A stretch of 21,461 nt of DNA from Betaproteobacteria bacterium (GCA_028868235.1 JAGWUW010000007.1:1-21461), one strand, 5' to 3'. Shown: positions 1 to 8,144, numbered from the stretch's first letter. Numbers and translations are program-made. Notes: generated by a model from the sequence alone, not told the origin.

Positions 1-2
1 AT

Positions 3-608
3 CCGGAAATCCACGTCGTCATCCTCACCGGCAAGGGCGAGACCTTCTGTGTCGGCCTCGATGTCGCGACCCTTCAGGAGATTGGGCCGGATGCTTTCTT
101 CCCGTTCAATCCTGCAAAGACGATCAGGGACTGGAATGGCCCGGTCATTGCCGCGATCAACGGCCTTGCGGTGACCGGCGGGTTCGAAATAACCGTCTCA
201 TGCGACATCATCCTCGCTGCCGAGGAAGCAGCCTTTATCGACACTCATTCGCGCGTTGGTCTGCTGCCAGGCTGGGGGCTTTCCGTTCGCTTGCAGCGCG
301 CGATCGGCATCTATCGCGCCAAGGAGCTGGAGTTGACCGGCCGGCGACTGCCGGCATCTGAGGCGGCCGAGTGGGGTCTCGTCAACCGTGTGGTACCGCG
401 AGCTGACTTGCTCGATGTTGCCTGCGAGATGGCCAGGGCCATAGTTGGCGGAGCTCCTGGCCTGCCGCGCGAGACAAAGGCACTGATCGACAGCGTCAGC
501 ATGGTTACCCTGGGCGAGGGAATCATCCTGGAACAGCAGATCGGCAATGCAAAGGGAAGCGGAGCGAAGGGCAGCCTTTCGTTCGCCCATATGGGAAAAT
601 CCAGGTGA
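3..608 (+). CDS. Enoyl-CoA hydratase/isomerase family protein, 5'-truncated by window start
   Basis: The frame is open from base 3 to the TGA at 606-608, giving 201 residues; roughly the first 50 residues of a normal 250-260 aa crotonase lie outside the window. Crotonase-fold enzymes hydrate, isomerise or cleave acyl-CoA thioesters in the cytoplasm. Visible hallmarks are the first oxyanion-hole segment (TFCVGLDV, fragment residues 14-21), the second (NGLAVTGGFE, 53-62) and the second catalytic-type Glu in KELELTGR (E108 of the fragment). The usual first catalytic Glu is replaced by His in the segment FIDTHSRVGLLPG (H82, codon 246-248), so simple hydratase activity is not assured. A GTG at 171 could be mistaken for a start, but conserved sequence continues upstream of it. 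A meta-cleavage-type hydrolase follows 97 bp downstream on the same strand, suggesting a shared operon. Family assignment is firm; the substrate is unknown. Confidence 0.9.
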   Translation, partial: PEIHVVILTGKGETFCVGLDVATLQEIGPDAFFPFNPAKTIRDWNGPVIAAINGLAVTGGFEITVSCDIILAAEEAAFIDTHSRVGLLPGWGLSVRLQRAIGIYRAKELELTGRRLPASEAAEWGLVNRVVPRADLLDVACEMARAIVGGAPGLPRETKALIDSVSMVTLGEGIILEQQIGNAKGSGAKGSLSFAHMGKSR

Positions 609-705
609 TTGCGTCGGTTGTCCCGAAGGGGTCGCCGAAAGACACAACAACCTGTCCGACAAGATGCCAAACCTAACTCATCAACTGGATAAGTGGAGAA
701 AGACA

Positions 706-1512
706 ATGGATCTCAGTAAGAAATTTGTGGAAGTGGACGGTGCCCGGATCGCCTATGTCGATGTCGGCGAAGGCAAGCCGACCATCCTGATCCAAGGCGG
801 CGGCCCCGGCGCCAGCGGCATCAGCAACTATCGCCGTAATGTCGATGAGCTGTCCAAGGGCCGCCGGCTGATCATCCCTGATCTGCCCGGTTACGGCGAA
901 AGCGAGGACAAGCTCGGCCTCAACGAAATCTACAAGGACCTGGGCGCATTCCTGATCCATTTCATGGATGCCCTTGGCCTCGACAAGGTCGATTGCGTGG
1001 GCAATTCGCTGGGTGGCATCACCACCGTGGGCGGCCTGCTGCATTCCCCCCATCGCTTCAACAAGGCGGTGCTGATGGGCCCGGGTGGCTTCCAGCCGGT
1101 GTTCACGCCCATGCCGACCGAGGGCATGCGCCGGATGGGCGCCGTCCTTGCCAGCGACAATCCCACCCGCGAGCAGATGCGCGGCGTGATCGAATGTCTC
1201 GTGCATGACAGCTCGTTCATTACCGACGAACTGCTCGACGAACGCGTCAAGGCGACGTCGCATGCTGGCCGATTCCGGCCGTTTGCCCGCCCGTTCGGAG
1301 AAGTGTGGCGCGAGGATCTGGCCAGTATCAAGAACCATATTCTGGTGATGTGGGGCGCTGAGGACCGGGTCTGCCCGGTTGATATGTCGCCGGGCATCAT
1401 CAAGGCCTTCCCCAATGCCGACCTCTACATCTTCGCCAATTGCGGCCATTGGGTGCAGTGGGAAAAGCACGAGGAATTCAACCGGATCGTGGCCGGCTTC
1501 TTCGACAATTGA
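706..1512 (+). CDS. Alpha/beta hydrolase, meta-cleavage-product (BphD/MhpC/HsaD-like) hydrolase
   Basis: This 268-residue serine-type hydrolase matches the meta-cleavage-product hydrolase family, which cuts the C-C bond of 2-hydroxy-6-oxo-dienoates produced by extradiol ring cleavage. Visible features are the family signature GGGPGASGISNYRRN (31-45), the nucleophile elbow GNSLGG with Ser101, the acid Asp220 in WGAEDRV, and His248 in CGHWVQWE. The HGGGPG His typical of the family is Gln30 here. I chose the ATG at 706 because GGAGAAAG-like sequence sits just upstream and residue 1 then aligns with the family N-terminus; the frame stays open further upstream (to 547) but that part has no family similarity and overlaps the hydratase. 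It lies between the truncated crotonase and a strong terminator. No extradiol dioxygenase is in the window. Other C-C or ester hydrolases of this fold are possible, but the glycine/asparagine signature favours the meta-cleavage group. Confidence 0.88.
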   Translation: MDLSKKFVEVDGARIAYVDVGEGKPTILIQGGGPGASGISNYRRNVDELSKGRRLIIPDLPGYGESEDKLGLNEIYKDLGAFLIHFMDALGLDKVDCVGNSLGGITTVGGLLHSPHRFNKAVLMGPGGFQPVFTPMPTEGMRRMGAVLASDNPTREQMRGVIECLVHDSSFITDELLDERVKATSHAGRFRPFARPFGEVWREDLASIKNHILVMWGAEDRVCPVDMSPGIIKAFPNADLYIFANCGHWVQWEKHEEFNRIVAGFFDN

Positions 1513-1525
1513 ACCGATTTGGTAA

Positions 1526-1577
1526 TGCGGCCTGCAAAAACGAGGCTTCCCGCCGGTTGCAGGCCGCAGCTTTTTTG
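1526..1577 (+). terminator. Rho-independent terminator after the hydrolase gene
   Basis: A perfect 12-bp inverted repeat (TGCGGCCTGCAA at 1526-1537 and TTGCAGGCCGCA at 1557-1568) encloses a 19-nt loop and is followed two bases later by six T (1571-1576). It starts 13 bp after the hydrolase stop codon. This is a textbook intrinsic terminator and separates the first operon from the SDR gene that begins at 1667. Confidence 0.9.
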
Positions 1578-1666
1578 AAAGCCCCTTATACCGGCGAGAC
1601 CAAGGCCAAACCTCAACCCTTTGCCAAATTGCCCGGCCAGAGAAAATTCAAGGAACAACCGAGCGG

Positions 1667-2428
1667 ATGCGCGTACAAGACAAAGTTGCGCTCATAACCG
1701 GAGCAGCCGGACCGATGGGACGTGCGATTGCTCTCCGGTTCGCGTCGGAGGGCGCCACAGTTGTCGTGACGGACATCTCGCAACGACGGCTCGACGAGTG
1801 CGTGGCGGAGCTGGAGGCTATACCCGGTCGTGAGGGCGAGATTTTTGCCGTCAGGGCGAACATCCTGATCGAGCAAGAAGCCGTCAGTGTAGCTCAATCA
1901 GCAATCGAGAAATTCGGCCGCGTTGACGTTTTGGTCAATGTCGTTGGAGGCATCTATGGCAAACAGCCTTTCCGTCCCTTCCTCGAGATGGATGAAGAAC
2001 AATGGCAGGGCACGCTATCGTTCAATCTCGACGGCACACGCTTCCTGATCCGTGAGCTCGCCCCGGGCATGCTTGTCAGGGATTACGGACGTATCGTGAA
2101 TATCGCCTCGATCAGCTATGCCGGAGACTGGGGTCAATCGGACTATGCTGCGGCGAAGGCTGCAGTTGTCGCCCTGTCAAGGACGCTGGCGATCGAATTG
2201 GCGCCCTCGGTGACCGTGAACTGCATCACGCCAGGAGCAATCAAGACGACTGCGTTTGCCATGATCCCGGAAGATATCATCGAGGAAACCCGTCAAAGAA
2301 ACGTTTTGAAGCGCTTCGGTGAACCGCACGAAGTCGCTGCGGCCGCGATATTCCTCGGTAGCGATGATGCAAGCTACATTACCGGTGAAATCTTGTCGGT
2401 TTCCGGAGGGATCTGGCGCGGCCTGTAG
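1667..2428 (+). CDS. Short-chain dehydrogenase/reductase (classical SDR, probably NAD-dependent)
   Basis: This 253-residue protein has the length of a classical SDR (FabG-like). The cofactor motif is TGAAGPMG (11-18), with Asp36 at the end of the second strand (VVVTD), which generally signals NAD(H) preference. NVVGG (91-95) stands where NNAG is usual. The active site is Ser148, Tyr160 and Lys164 (YAAAK). The C-terminus, EVAAAAIFLGSDDASYITGEILSVSGG across about 232-249 (quoted in shortened form: FLGSDDASYITG), is typical of the FabG group. The ATG at 1667 is preceded by an AGGAA-type ribosome-binding site. It follows a terminator by about 90 bp, so it probably has its own promoter, and it converges on another SDR gene with 72 bp between stops. 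The substrate is unknown; a hydroxyacyl-CoA or alicyclic alcohol is plausible from context. Confidence 0.9.
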   Translation: MRVQDKVALITGAAGPMGRAIALRFASEGATVVVTDISQRRLDECVAELEAIPGREGEIFAVRANILIEQEAVSVAQSAIEKFGRVDVLVNVVGGIYGKQPFRPFLEMDEEQWQGTLSFNLDGTRFLIRELAPGMLVRDYGRIVNIASISYAGDWGQSDYAAAKAAVVALSRTLAIELAPSVTVNCITPGAIKTTAFAMIPEDIIEETRQRNVLKRFGEPHEVAAAAIFLGSDDASYITGEILSVSGGIWRGL

Positions 2429-2500
2429 CTCGCCCGACCGCGTCAGGTGCACGATCACGTATGAATAGCTTGCCTCAGGGTTGTCAGGTATTTGGACCAA

Positions 2501-3319
2501 TCACTGATTCAAGGCACGGCGCGCCCATTGTATCGCTTTTTCCATTTCAGCGTTTCGCGTGATCATGCGATTTTCGAGCTCTGGATGGGTGAAAATCCAA
2601 AACTGATCGGTACCCAAAGCCTCCGCCGTCAGACGTGCAACCACTTCGGGCGCGAGACCGTTGCGAACATGTGCAGCCTGACTGGACATATCCGACATTG
2701 GCACACCCGACGGAGCTCGCTCCAGGTTTCCTTCGATAATGTTCGTCCGGACCGGGCCAGACATGATCACCGAAACTCCCACTTCATGCGCGACAAGCTC
2801 TGCTCGAAGCGACTCACACAAGCCCACGATAGCCGCTTTGGTGGCGATGTAGATTCCCGACCCCGCCGGTGCCGCGAAGATTGCCATCGATGATGTCGCA
2901 ATAACATGCCCCGGCTGACCCGATGCAAGAATCCGGCGTGTGCCGTGCGAAAGACCAAAGTAGGCGCCGTCAAGATTCACCCCACGCGACCATTCCCAGG
3001 CGCTCGTCGACGTTTCTGCCAGAGGCAAGACACTGCCGGCGACGCCCGCGTTACTCACCACGACACTTAGCGGCCCGTGCCGCGCTTCTGCAGTGTCCAG
3101 TGCTGCAACCCAGTTGGCCTCATCACGCACGTCAAGCTGTACTGCCGATGCACCTTCGATGGTTGAAGCAACCCGCTCAACATCTGCCAGGTTGCGACTG
3201 GCTAGTACGACGCGCAGCCCCCGCTTGCCGAATTCTTCGGCTATTGCGCGACCGATCCCGCTTGACGCTCCCGAAACGAAGGCAGTTCTGCCCGCAAACT
3301 GCGTCATTTGGTCTACCAT
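2501..3319 (-). CDS. Short-chain dehydrogenase/reductase (classical SDR, probably NADP-dependent)
   Basis: A 272-residue classical SDR. It shows the cofactor motif SGASSGIG (16-23), Arg42 just after the second strand (LASRN), which favours NADP(H), the NAG motif (90-92), Asn115, and the catalytic Ser144, Tyr157 and Lys161 (YIATK). The extended C-terminal region after residue 180 resembles SDRs acting on larger substrates. The ATG ending at 3319 has AGGGG about 9 bases upstream; an in-frame ATG four codons later (3305-3307) is a fair alternative. It is the last gene of a minus-strand unit after the acyl-CoA dehydrogenase (5692) and the OYE-type reductase (stop 3368, 48 bp away), and a sigma70-like promoter in that gap may also drive it separately. 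It is clearly not a duplicate of the SDR at 1667-2428, since motifs and length differ. Confidence 0.9.
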   Translation of the reverse strand: MVDQMTQFAGRTAFVSGASSGIGRAIAEEFGKRGLRVVLASRNLADVERVASTIEGASAVQLDVRDEANWVAALDTAEARHGPLSVVVSNAGVAGSVLPLAETSTSAWEWSRGVNLDGAYFGLSHGTRRILASGQPGHVIATSSMAIFAAPAGSGIYIATKAAIVGLCESLRAELVAHEVGVSVIMSGPVRTNIIEGNLERAPSGVPMSDMSSQAAHVRNGLAPEVVARLTAEALGTDQFWIFTHPELENRMITRNAEMEKAIQWARRALNQ

Positions 3320-3332
3320 GGGTCCAGCCCCT

Positions 3333-3361
3333 ATTATAAGTCTCTGCCAGCCGGCAGTCAG
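3333..3361 (-). promoter_or_regulatory. Candidate sigma70-type promoter before the minus-strand SDR gene
   Basis: Read on the minus strand, CTGACT (3361-3356) is followed after exactly 17 bases by a perfect TATAAT (3338-3333). Transcription would start near 3326, a few bases before the ATG at 3319, giving a very short leader, or about 19 bases before the alternative ATG at 3307. The element lies in the 48-bp gap between the OYE-type gene and the SDR gene. The match is by eye only. Confidence 0.35.
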
Positions 3362-3367
3362 ATCAGA

Positions 3368-4483
3368 TTAGCTCAACTGCCGCAAAGCGTCCTTTGTGAA
3401 AGGCTTCAAAGCAGCAAAGTCGCCAGATTTGACGAGACTTCCCCATTCAGGATTGGCGAGAATTGCCCGGCCGACGGCGACGAGGTCAAACTCTTCTGCC
3501 TCAAGGCGCATCATGAGGTCGTCAAGGGAACGCGTCCCCGCAGCCTGAATACTGACCCGGCTGTTATCATCGGCCATGAAATCGCTGTCCATTCCGACAT
3601 TGCCGACGGTGATCGTCGGCTTCCCCGTAATCTTCTTCACCCAGCCTGCAAGATTGAGGTCGGATCCCTCGAACTCGGACTGGTAATAGCGCCGCGTGCT
3701 GCAATCGAAGATATCGACGCCAGCCTCGACGAGCGGCTCAAGAAACGCCTCGAGAGATCGCGGATCCGACACCAGCCGCGCCGCATAATCCTGCTGCTTC
3801 CATTGCGACCAGCGCAGGATGATTGGAAAGTCCACACCTGTACGGGCACGAATTGCGGCTATGATTTCGGCAGCGAATCTTGCGCGGTTGGCCATGCTGC
3901 CGCCGTAATTGTCAGTCCGTCGGTTGCTCTTTTCCCAGAAGAATTCGTCAATCAGGTATCCGTGCGCCCCGTGGATCTGCACGCCATCACAGCCGAGTCG
4001 CTGAGCATCGGTGGCCGCTGCTGCGAAAGCCTCGACAACATCAGCAATATCCTGCTCAGTCATCTCGTGGCACAAGGGCTCCAACTGCTGCGTAAGACCC
4101 GAAGGAGTATAGGCAGGCACCGATTTGTCGGGCGAGGCACCGGGATGCCGGGCAGAACCAGTGTGCCAGAGCTGCGGCACGATGGCCGCGCCTTCGGCGT
4201 GGACGGCATCGATGACTTTTTTCCAGCCGGCGAGCGATTTTTCCCCATGGAAGAAGGGTATTCGCTCGTAAGCGTTCGCCGCAGGATGATTGACACAGGT
4301 CCCCTCGGTAATGATCATTCCAATCGAACGGGCACGGCGGGCATAGTAGTCACGAACATCGTCGCCGGGCACATTGTCGGGAGAATGGTGACGCGTCATA
4401 GCCGGCATTACGATCCGGTTGCGCAGCTTTAATGTCCGGTATTCGAATGCTTGAAACAGGGGTCGTACATCGGTCACCGGCAT
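3368..4483 (-). CDS. NADH:flavin oxidoreductase, Old Yellow Enzyme family
   Basis: This 371-residue protein is a single-domain FMN TIM barrel of the OYE family, which reduces activated C=C bonds (enones, enoyl groups) with NAD(P)H. Seen in order: the N-terminal LRNRIVMPAMTR (20-31), the substrate/FMN segment HGAHGYLIDEF (171-181, with His171, His174 and Tyr176), RTDNYGGS (189-196), ITVGNVG near 291-297 and the C-terminal FMN-phosphate segment LVAVGRAILANPEW (334-347). It lacks the 4Fe-4S and FAD domains of FadH-type relatives. I chose the ATG at 4483, although its GGGAG sits unusually close (1 base); a TTG at 4498 lies in frame upstream without a clear ribosome-binding site. It is the middle gene of a three-gene minus-strand unit, 81 bp after an acyl-CoA dehydrogenase. 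Related proteins are often annotated as 12-oxophytodienoate or cyclohexenone reductases; the substrate here is unknown. Confidence 0.88.
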   Translation of the reverse strand: MPVTDVRPLFQAFEYRTLKLRNRIVMPAMTRHHSPDNVPGDDVRDYYARRARSIGMIITEGTCVNHPAANAYERIPFFHGEKSLAGWKKVIDAVHAEGAAIVPQLWHTGSARHPGASPDKSVPAYTPSGLTQQLEPLCHEMTEQDIADVVEAFAAAATDAQRLGCDGVQIHGAHGYLIDEFFWEKSNRRTDNYGGSMANRARFAAEIIAAIRARTGVDFPIILRWSQWKQQDYAARLVSDPRSLEAFLEPLVEAGVDIFDCSTRRYYQSEFEGSDLNLAGWVKKITGKPTITVGNVGMDSDFMADDNSRVSIQAAGTRSLDDLMMRLEAEEFDLVAVGRAILANPEWGSLVKSGDFAALKPFTKDALRQLS

Positions 4484-4564
4484 GCTCCCAAAACTCAATG
4501 TTCAAGGTCGACAACTGGGTGCATTGGCACTTCGCATTGTCGACCCCAATTCCTGGCAAATGGC

Positions 4565-5692
4565 TCAGGCGTCTGGCGTCTTGTCCAGAACGTAACGTGC
4601 AACCACCAACTGCTGGATTTCCTGGGTGCCCTCTTCGAACCAGAAGCCGCGAGCGTCACGGTAAATGCGTTCAATAGGCGCCTCGCGAGTATAGCCCCAG
4701 CCGCCATGCACCTTTAGCGACAGGTCGGTGACGCGGCCGATCATGTTCAGGTTGAACAGCTTGGCAGTTGCGGCCTGGGCCGTGAAATCCTTGCCCTGTT
4801 CGCAGAGCAAGGCTGCATGGGCAACCAGGTGCCGAGCAGCTTCGATATCCGCCTGCATGGTCGCGATGTGAGTCTGGATTTGCGCCCGCGTACAGATCGG
4901 CTTGCCGAAGGTGGTGCGGCGCTTCGAGAAACGTACGGCCTCATCAAGCGCGCGCTGCGCGAGTCCCACCATCGAGTTAGAGAGTGAAACGCGGCTGTAA
5001 TCTAGGAAGAACAAGGCGACCTCGAGCCCCTGACCCACTTCACCAAGGCGATACTTGTCGGGCACAGCCATCTGGTCATAGGTCAGGAAAGCATGGCCAG
5101 TGCCGTGCAAACCCATTGTGTGCTGAGTTGCATCGATGCCAAATCCTGGCGTGTCGCGCGGGATCAGAAACGCGGTCAGCGAATCCTGCGCACCACGGTC
5201 GTCACTGGCGGCCACAATAATGAACCAGTCCGCTCGGTCAGCCCAGGTAATCAGGTGCTTTTCGCCGGTCAGGTACCAGGTTTCACCTTCGCGGCAGGCT
5301 TTTGACTTGAGATCACGCCCGGTGCCGCCGGTCATTTCGGTAAGGGAGAACGCCACGACCGAGTGACCCTCTGCCATAAGTGGCAGGATCGCCTTCTGCT
5401 CGGCATTCCCATAATGGTGGATGGGGCGCCAAATCCCGTTCGTTGTATGGACGAGCATGCGCCCGATGCCCGGACCTTCTGCGGCAGCTTCGAGATAAGG
5501 CATGTAGTCGGTCACACTCATTCCATACCCGCCGTACTCCTTTGGCAGGGTCAGCTTGTAGCAGCCCATCTCGGCAGCCCGGCTGTTCAGGCGATCAGGT
5601 ACTGTTTCCGTTTCCGCAACTTCCGGGTAGGCATCTTCCACCTCAGTGAGGAAAAATTCGCGAAACTCTTCGAGCGAAACAGCCTTACCCAT
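4565..5692 (-). CDS. Acyl-CoA dehydrogenase family protein (first of two)
   Basis: A 375-residue flavoprotein of normal family length, oxidising an acyl-CoA to a 2-enoyl-CoA with FAD. The N-terminal helical domain is followed by the beta domain with FSLTEMTGGTG, then the C-terminal domain with RRTTFGKPI and the region VHGGWGYTRE, and the catalytic base Glu354 in FEEGTQEIQ. The ATG at 5692 is preceded by AGGAG at 9 bases. It is the first gene of a minus-strand unit followed by the OYE-type reductase and an SDR, and it faces a zinc alcohol dehydrogenase across a 238-bp divergent gap. The pairing of an acyl-CoA dehydrogenase with an ene-reductase suggests adjustment of double-bond position on a ring or side-chain CoA ester, but that is inference. 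It is not closely similar to the second acyl-CoA dehydrogenase at 7011-8144. Confidence 0.9.
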   Translation of the reverse strand: MGKAVSLEEFREFFLTEVEDAYPEVAETETVPDRLNSRAAEMGCYKLTLPKEYGGYGMSVTDYMPYLEAAAEGPGIGRMLVHTTNGIWRPIHHYGNAEQKAILPLMAEGHSVVAFSLTEMTGGTGRDLKSKACREGETWYLTGEKHLITWADRADWFIIVAASDDRGAQDSLTAFLIPRDTPGFGIDATQHTMGLHGTGHAFLTYDQMAVPDKYRLGEVGQGLEVALFFLDYSRVSLSNSMVGLAQRALDEAVRFSKRRTTFGKPICTRAQIQTHIATMQADIEAARHLVAHAALLCEQGKDFTAQAATAKLFNLNMIGRVTDLSLKVHGGWGYTREAPIERIYRDARGFWFEEGTQEIQQLVVARYVLDKTPDA

Positions 5693-5930
5693 ACCATCAA
5701 TCTCCTGGTCTTGAATGTTTTGATGCCAACCTGACAGCCGTTTGAGGCCGTTCGAAAACCCGAGCAGGGTTCGCGGAGGTACGGCGAAAACGCTAGTTCT
5801 AAATGGAATGGCGCGTCAATGTCTCGCGATACTTGGAAGCCAGTGCCGGGCCCGTCACCGCAAACGCGTTAATTCAATGAGCACGCCACTCGCTGTGTCG
5901 CTGAGCAAAAATGTTGGTAGGTTCGCCGGC
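5693..5930. promoter_or_regulatory. Divergent promoter gap between acyl-CoA dehydrogenase and zinc alcohol dehydrogenase
   Basis: These 238 bases must hold the promoters of both diverging genes. The only structure I see is a short dyad, AACCC-GAGCA-GGGTT at 5757-5771. No clear -35/-10 pair was recognised. The zinc dehydrogenase frame stays open upstream to 5742, with an alternative ATG at 5877, so part of the gap could be coding if that start is used. Confidence 0.5.
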
Positions 5931-6965
5931 ATGAAGCCAGATTCTACCAATTTGCGCGTTGTCGTTTCGCCCGGCAATATTGCTTTGACCGAAACGCCAC
6001 GCGATGTCCGTGATGCAGGCTGGGCTCGCCTCAAGGTCCTTGCCTGCGGCATCTGTGGTACCGACCTGCATCTCCATCATGGCATGAAACTGCCGATGGG
6101 CGCCGAGTACCCCGTCTATCCCGGACATGAAGTTGCCGCCGAGGTCATTGAGGCAGATCCGGGGGTAGGCCCTCAGCCGGGAACACGCGTCGTGGTTCAC
6201 CCGTTGCTTCCCTGCGGCAAGTGCGACGACTGCCTGACTGGCCGTGAGCATTATTGCGCTTTTGGCGAGATGCTGGGGGTCCATCGTGCCGGCGGCCTTG
6301 CCGAGGAAATGGTATGGCCTTCAAACCGGCTGGTGCCGGTCGACGATCTCGATCCCAATCTTGCGGCCTTGTTACCCGATGCCGTTGCCACAGCCTACCA
6401 TGCAGTGCAGCGCGCCCAGTTACCGCGAGGCGGCAAACTGGTCGTAATCGGTTCTGGCGGCGTGGGAACCAACGTTCTTCAGATCAGCCGGGCCATCGAT
6501 GAGGATGTGCAGGCCATTGCCGTGGTTCACAGTGAAGGCACGGCCAAGCGCATCAAAGGACTGGGATTTCCAGTCGTCCAGGGCCTCGATGGGGCTGGGC
6601 GTGCGGTTAAGAAGGAATTTGGCGAGATCGACGCAGTGATCGATTTCAGTGGCGCCGCCGCCGCCGCGACCGAGGGCGTTCGCATGCTCAAGAAGCAGGG
6701 TCGCCTCGTTCTCGGATCGGTCCTCGACGAAAAGGTCGCGATCGGGACCACATATACCGGCCTGATGACGCGAGAGATCGAGATTGTCGGCAGTTATTCG
6801 AACAGCCTAAGCGACTTGCAGGCCGTGACCGAACTGGTGCGCAGCGGCAAATTGTCGCTTCAGGGCCTGGTAAGCCACACTTTCCCGCTGCGGGACATTG
6901 AAAAGGCCTTTGACGTCCTGGAGAAACGCCCCCCCGGAATGGTCCGCGTTGTCATCACTGGCTAA
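5931..6965 (+). CDS. Zinc-dependent alcohol dehydrogenase (medium-chain MDR family)
   Basis: A 344-residue MDR enzyme oxidising an alcohol (or reducing a ketone/aldehyde) with NAD(P). The catalytic zinc site is Cys42 in CGICGTDLH plus His66 and Glu67 in PGHE. The structural zinc lobe is intact, with Cys95, Cys98, Cys101 and Cys109 (CGKCDDCLTGREHYC). The Rossmann motif is GSGGVG (174-179). Start choice: ATG 5931 has a TAGG element about 9 bases upstream and gives the standard family length; the in-frame ATG at 5877 would add 18 residues with no family similarity. It stands alone on the plus strand between two minus-strand acyl-CoA dehydrogenase genes and converges with the second one with only 45 bp between stops. 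L-threonine- or sorbitol-dehydrogenase-like relatives exist, but the context points to a catabolic alcohol; the substrate is unknown. Confidence 0.9.
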   Translation: MKPDSTNLRVVVSPGNIALTETPRDVRDAGWARLKVLACGICGTDLHLHHGMKLPMGAEYPVYPGHEVAAEVIEADPGVGPQPGTRVVVHPLLPCGKCDDCLTGREHYCAFGEMLGVHRAGGLAEEMVWPSNRLVPVDDLDPNLAALLPDAVATAYHAVQRAQLPRGGKLVVIGSGGVGTNVLQISRAIDEDVQAIAVVHSEGTAKRIKGLGFPVVQGLDGAGRAVKKEFGEIDAVIDFSGAAAAATEGVRMLKKQGRLVLGSVLDEKVAIGTTYTGLMTREIEIVGSYSNSLSDLQAVTELVRSGKLSLQGLVSHTFPLRDIEKAFDVLEKRPPGMVRVVITG

Positions 6966-7010
6966 GGCGAAACTACTCCGGTATTTTCAGCCAACTGCGC
7001 AGGAATGTTC

Positions 7011-8144
7011 TCAGCTTTCGTACGCCGCATAAGCGTGCTTGGCGATCAGCAGCTTCTGAATCTGGTTGGTGCCCTCCCAGATCTGTGTCACCTTCGCATC
7101 GCGCATCATCCGCTCGACCGGATAGTCCTTCGTGTAGCCGTATCCGCCAAAAAGCTGGACTGCATCTGTGGTGACCGACATTGCCGCGTTTGAGCATACC
7201 AACTTCGCCATGCTGGCGAAAGCGCGGGCACGCTCGTCATTTTCACCGGCAACTGCAACGCACCGATACAGCATGCTTCGCGCCGTTTCGACCTGAGTGG
7301 TCATGTCGGCAATCATGCCGCGAGTCATCTGGAACCGTGAAACAAGCTGGCCGAACTGCTTGCGCTGACTGGTGTAGGCAATTGCCTCCTCCAGCGCGCC
7401 TTGCGCAATACCAAGTGCCTGGGCGGCAACCAGTGGCCTGCTGTACGTGAGGATTTCCATCATAATAGCATATCCGCCAGAGGGATCGCCCACCACACGG
7501 CCATCTGGGATCTTGCAGTCGTCAAAGATGACATCAGCCAATGGTGAACCCCGCGTACCCATCTTGCTCTCGTTGCGACCGAATGACAGTCCTGGATCGT
7601 CGCGATGTACCATGAAGATGCCAAAGCCGCCTGCTGCATTGCGCGCCAGTACGGCATACCAATCCGACATTCCGGCATTGGAGATGAAGCGCTTGGCGCC
7701 GTTGATGCGCCAGCCTCCCTCGCATTTTTTGGCAGTCGTCTTCATTCCAGCCACGTCGGAGCCACCACTGGGCTCGGTCAGACAAAAACTTGCCTGCAGA
7801 CGGCCTGCCGCGACCTCGGGGATGATCGCGCGCTGCAAATCCGGTTCGCCGGCAACCACCAGCGGCATCAGCGCAACCCAGCAGGTCAGCATCAGATGCG
7901 CCGTGCTGGCGCAAGCACGTGAAATCTCCTCGACCGCTACAACCTGGGACATGAGGTCACCATCAGAACCGCCCAGCGCCTCCGGAAAAGGCAGTCCCGC
8001 CAGCGCCAACTTCGGAAGTGCCCGAATGGACTCGGCCGGGAATCGCGCTTCCCTGTCAACGATTGCCGCAAACGGCTTGATTTCCGCGTCGGCAAAACGC
8101 CGGAGGTTGTCCCGATAGGCCTGGTGCACGTCTTCGGATTCCAT
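7011..8144 (-). CDS. Acyl-CoA dehydrogenase family protein (second of two)
   Basis: A 377-residue acyl-CoA dehydrogenase. Seen in order: the substrate/FAD segment FCLTEPSGGSDVAGMKTTA (shortened, about residues 124-142), RKQFGQLVSRFQ, LFGGYGYTKDYPVERMMRDAK near 330-350 (key part GGYGYTKDYPVE), and the catalytic Glu357 in IWEGTNQIQK. These match the short-chain/branched-chain acyl-CoA dehydrogenase pattern more closely than the first paralogue in the window does. The ATG at 8144 has a purine-rich AAGGGGCGGGA upstream; the frame is open to 8255 but that extension has no family similarity. It stands alone on the minus strand, back to back with the FadH-type gene across a 190-bp gap, so co-regulation with the dienoyl-CoA reductase is likely. 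Confidence 0.92.
   Translation of the reverse strand: MESEDVHQAYRDNLRRFADAEIKPFAAIVDREARFPAESIRALPKLALAGLPFPEALGGSDGDLMSQVVAVEEISRACASTAHLMLTCWVALMPLVVAGEPDLQRAIIPEVAAGRLQASFCLTEPSGGSDVAGMKTTAKKCEGGWRINGAKRFISNAGMSDWYAVLARNAAGGFGIFMVHRDDPGLSFGRNESKMGTRGSPLADVIFDDCKIPDGRVVGDPSGGYAIMMEILTYSRPLVAAQALGIAQGALEEAIAYTSQRKQFGQLVSRFQMTRGMIADMTTQVETARSMLYRCVAVAGENDERARAFASMAKLVCSNAAMSVTTDAVQLFGGYGYTKDYPVERMMRDAKVTQIWEGTNQIQKLLIAKHAYAAYES

Noticed and set aside
673..1470. Long open frame (265 codons) antisense to the hydrolase gene
   Set aside because: It mirrors the codon-biased hydrolase gene, has low-complexity Ala/Gly/His-rich composition and no recognisable motif.
3308..4432. 374-codon plus-strand frame covering the OYE-type gene
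   Set aside because: The minus strand encodes a clear FMN barrel with all family motifs; the plus-strand translation has none and no ribosome-binding site.
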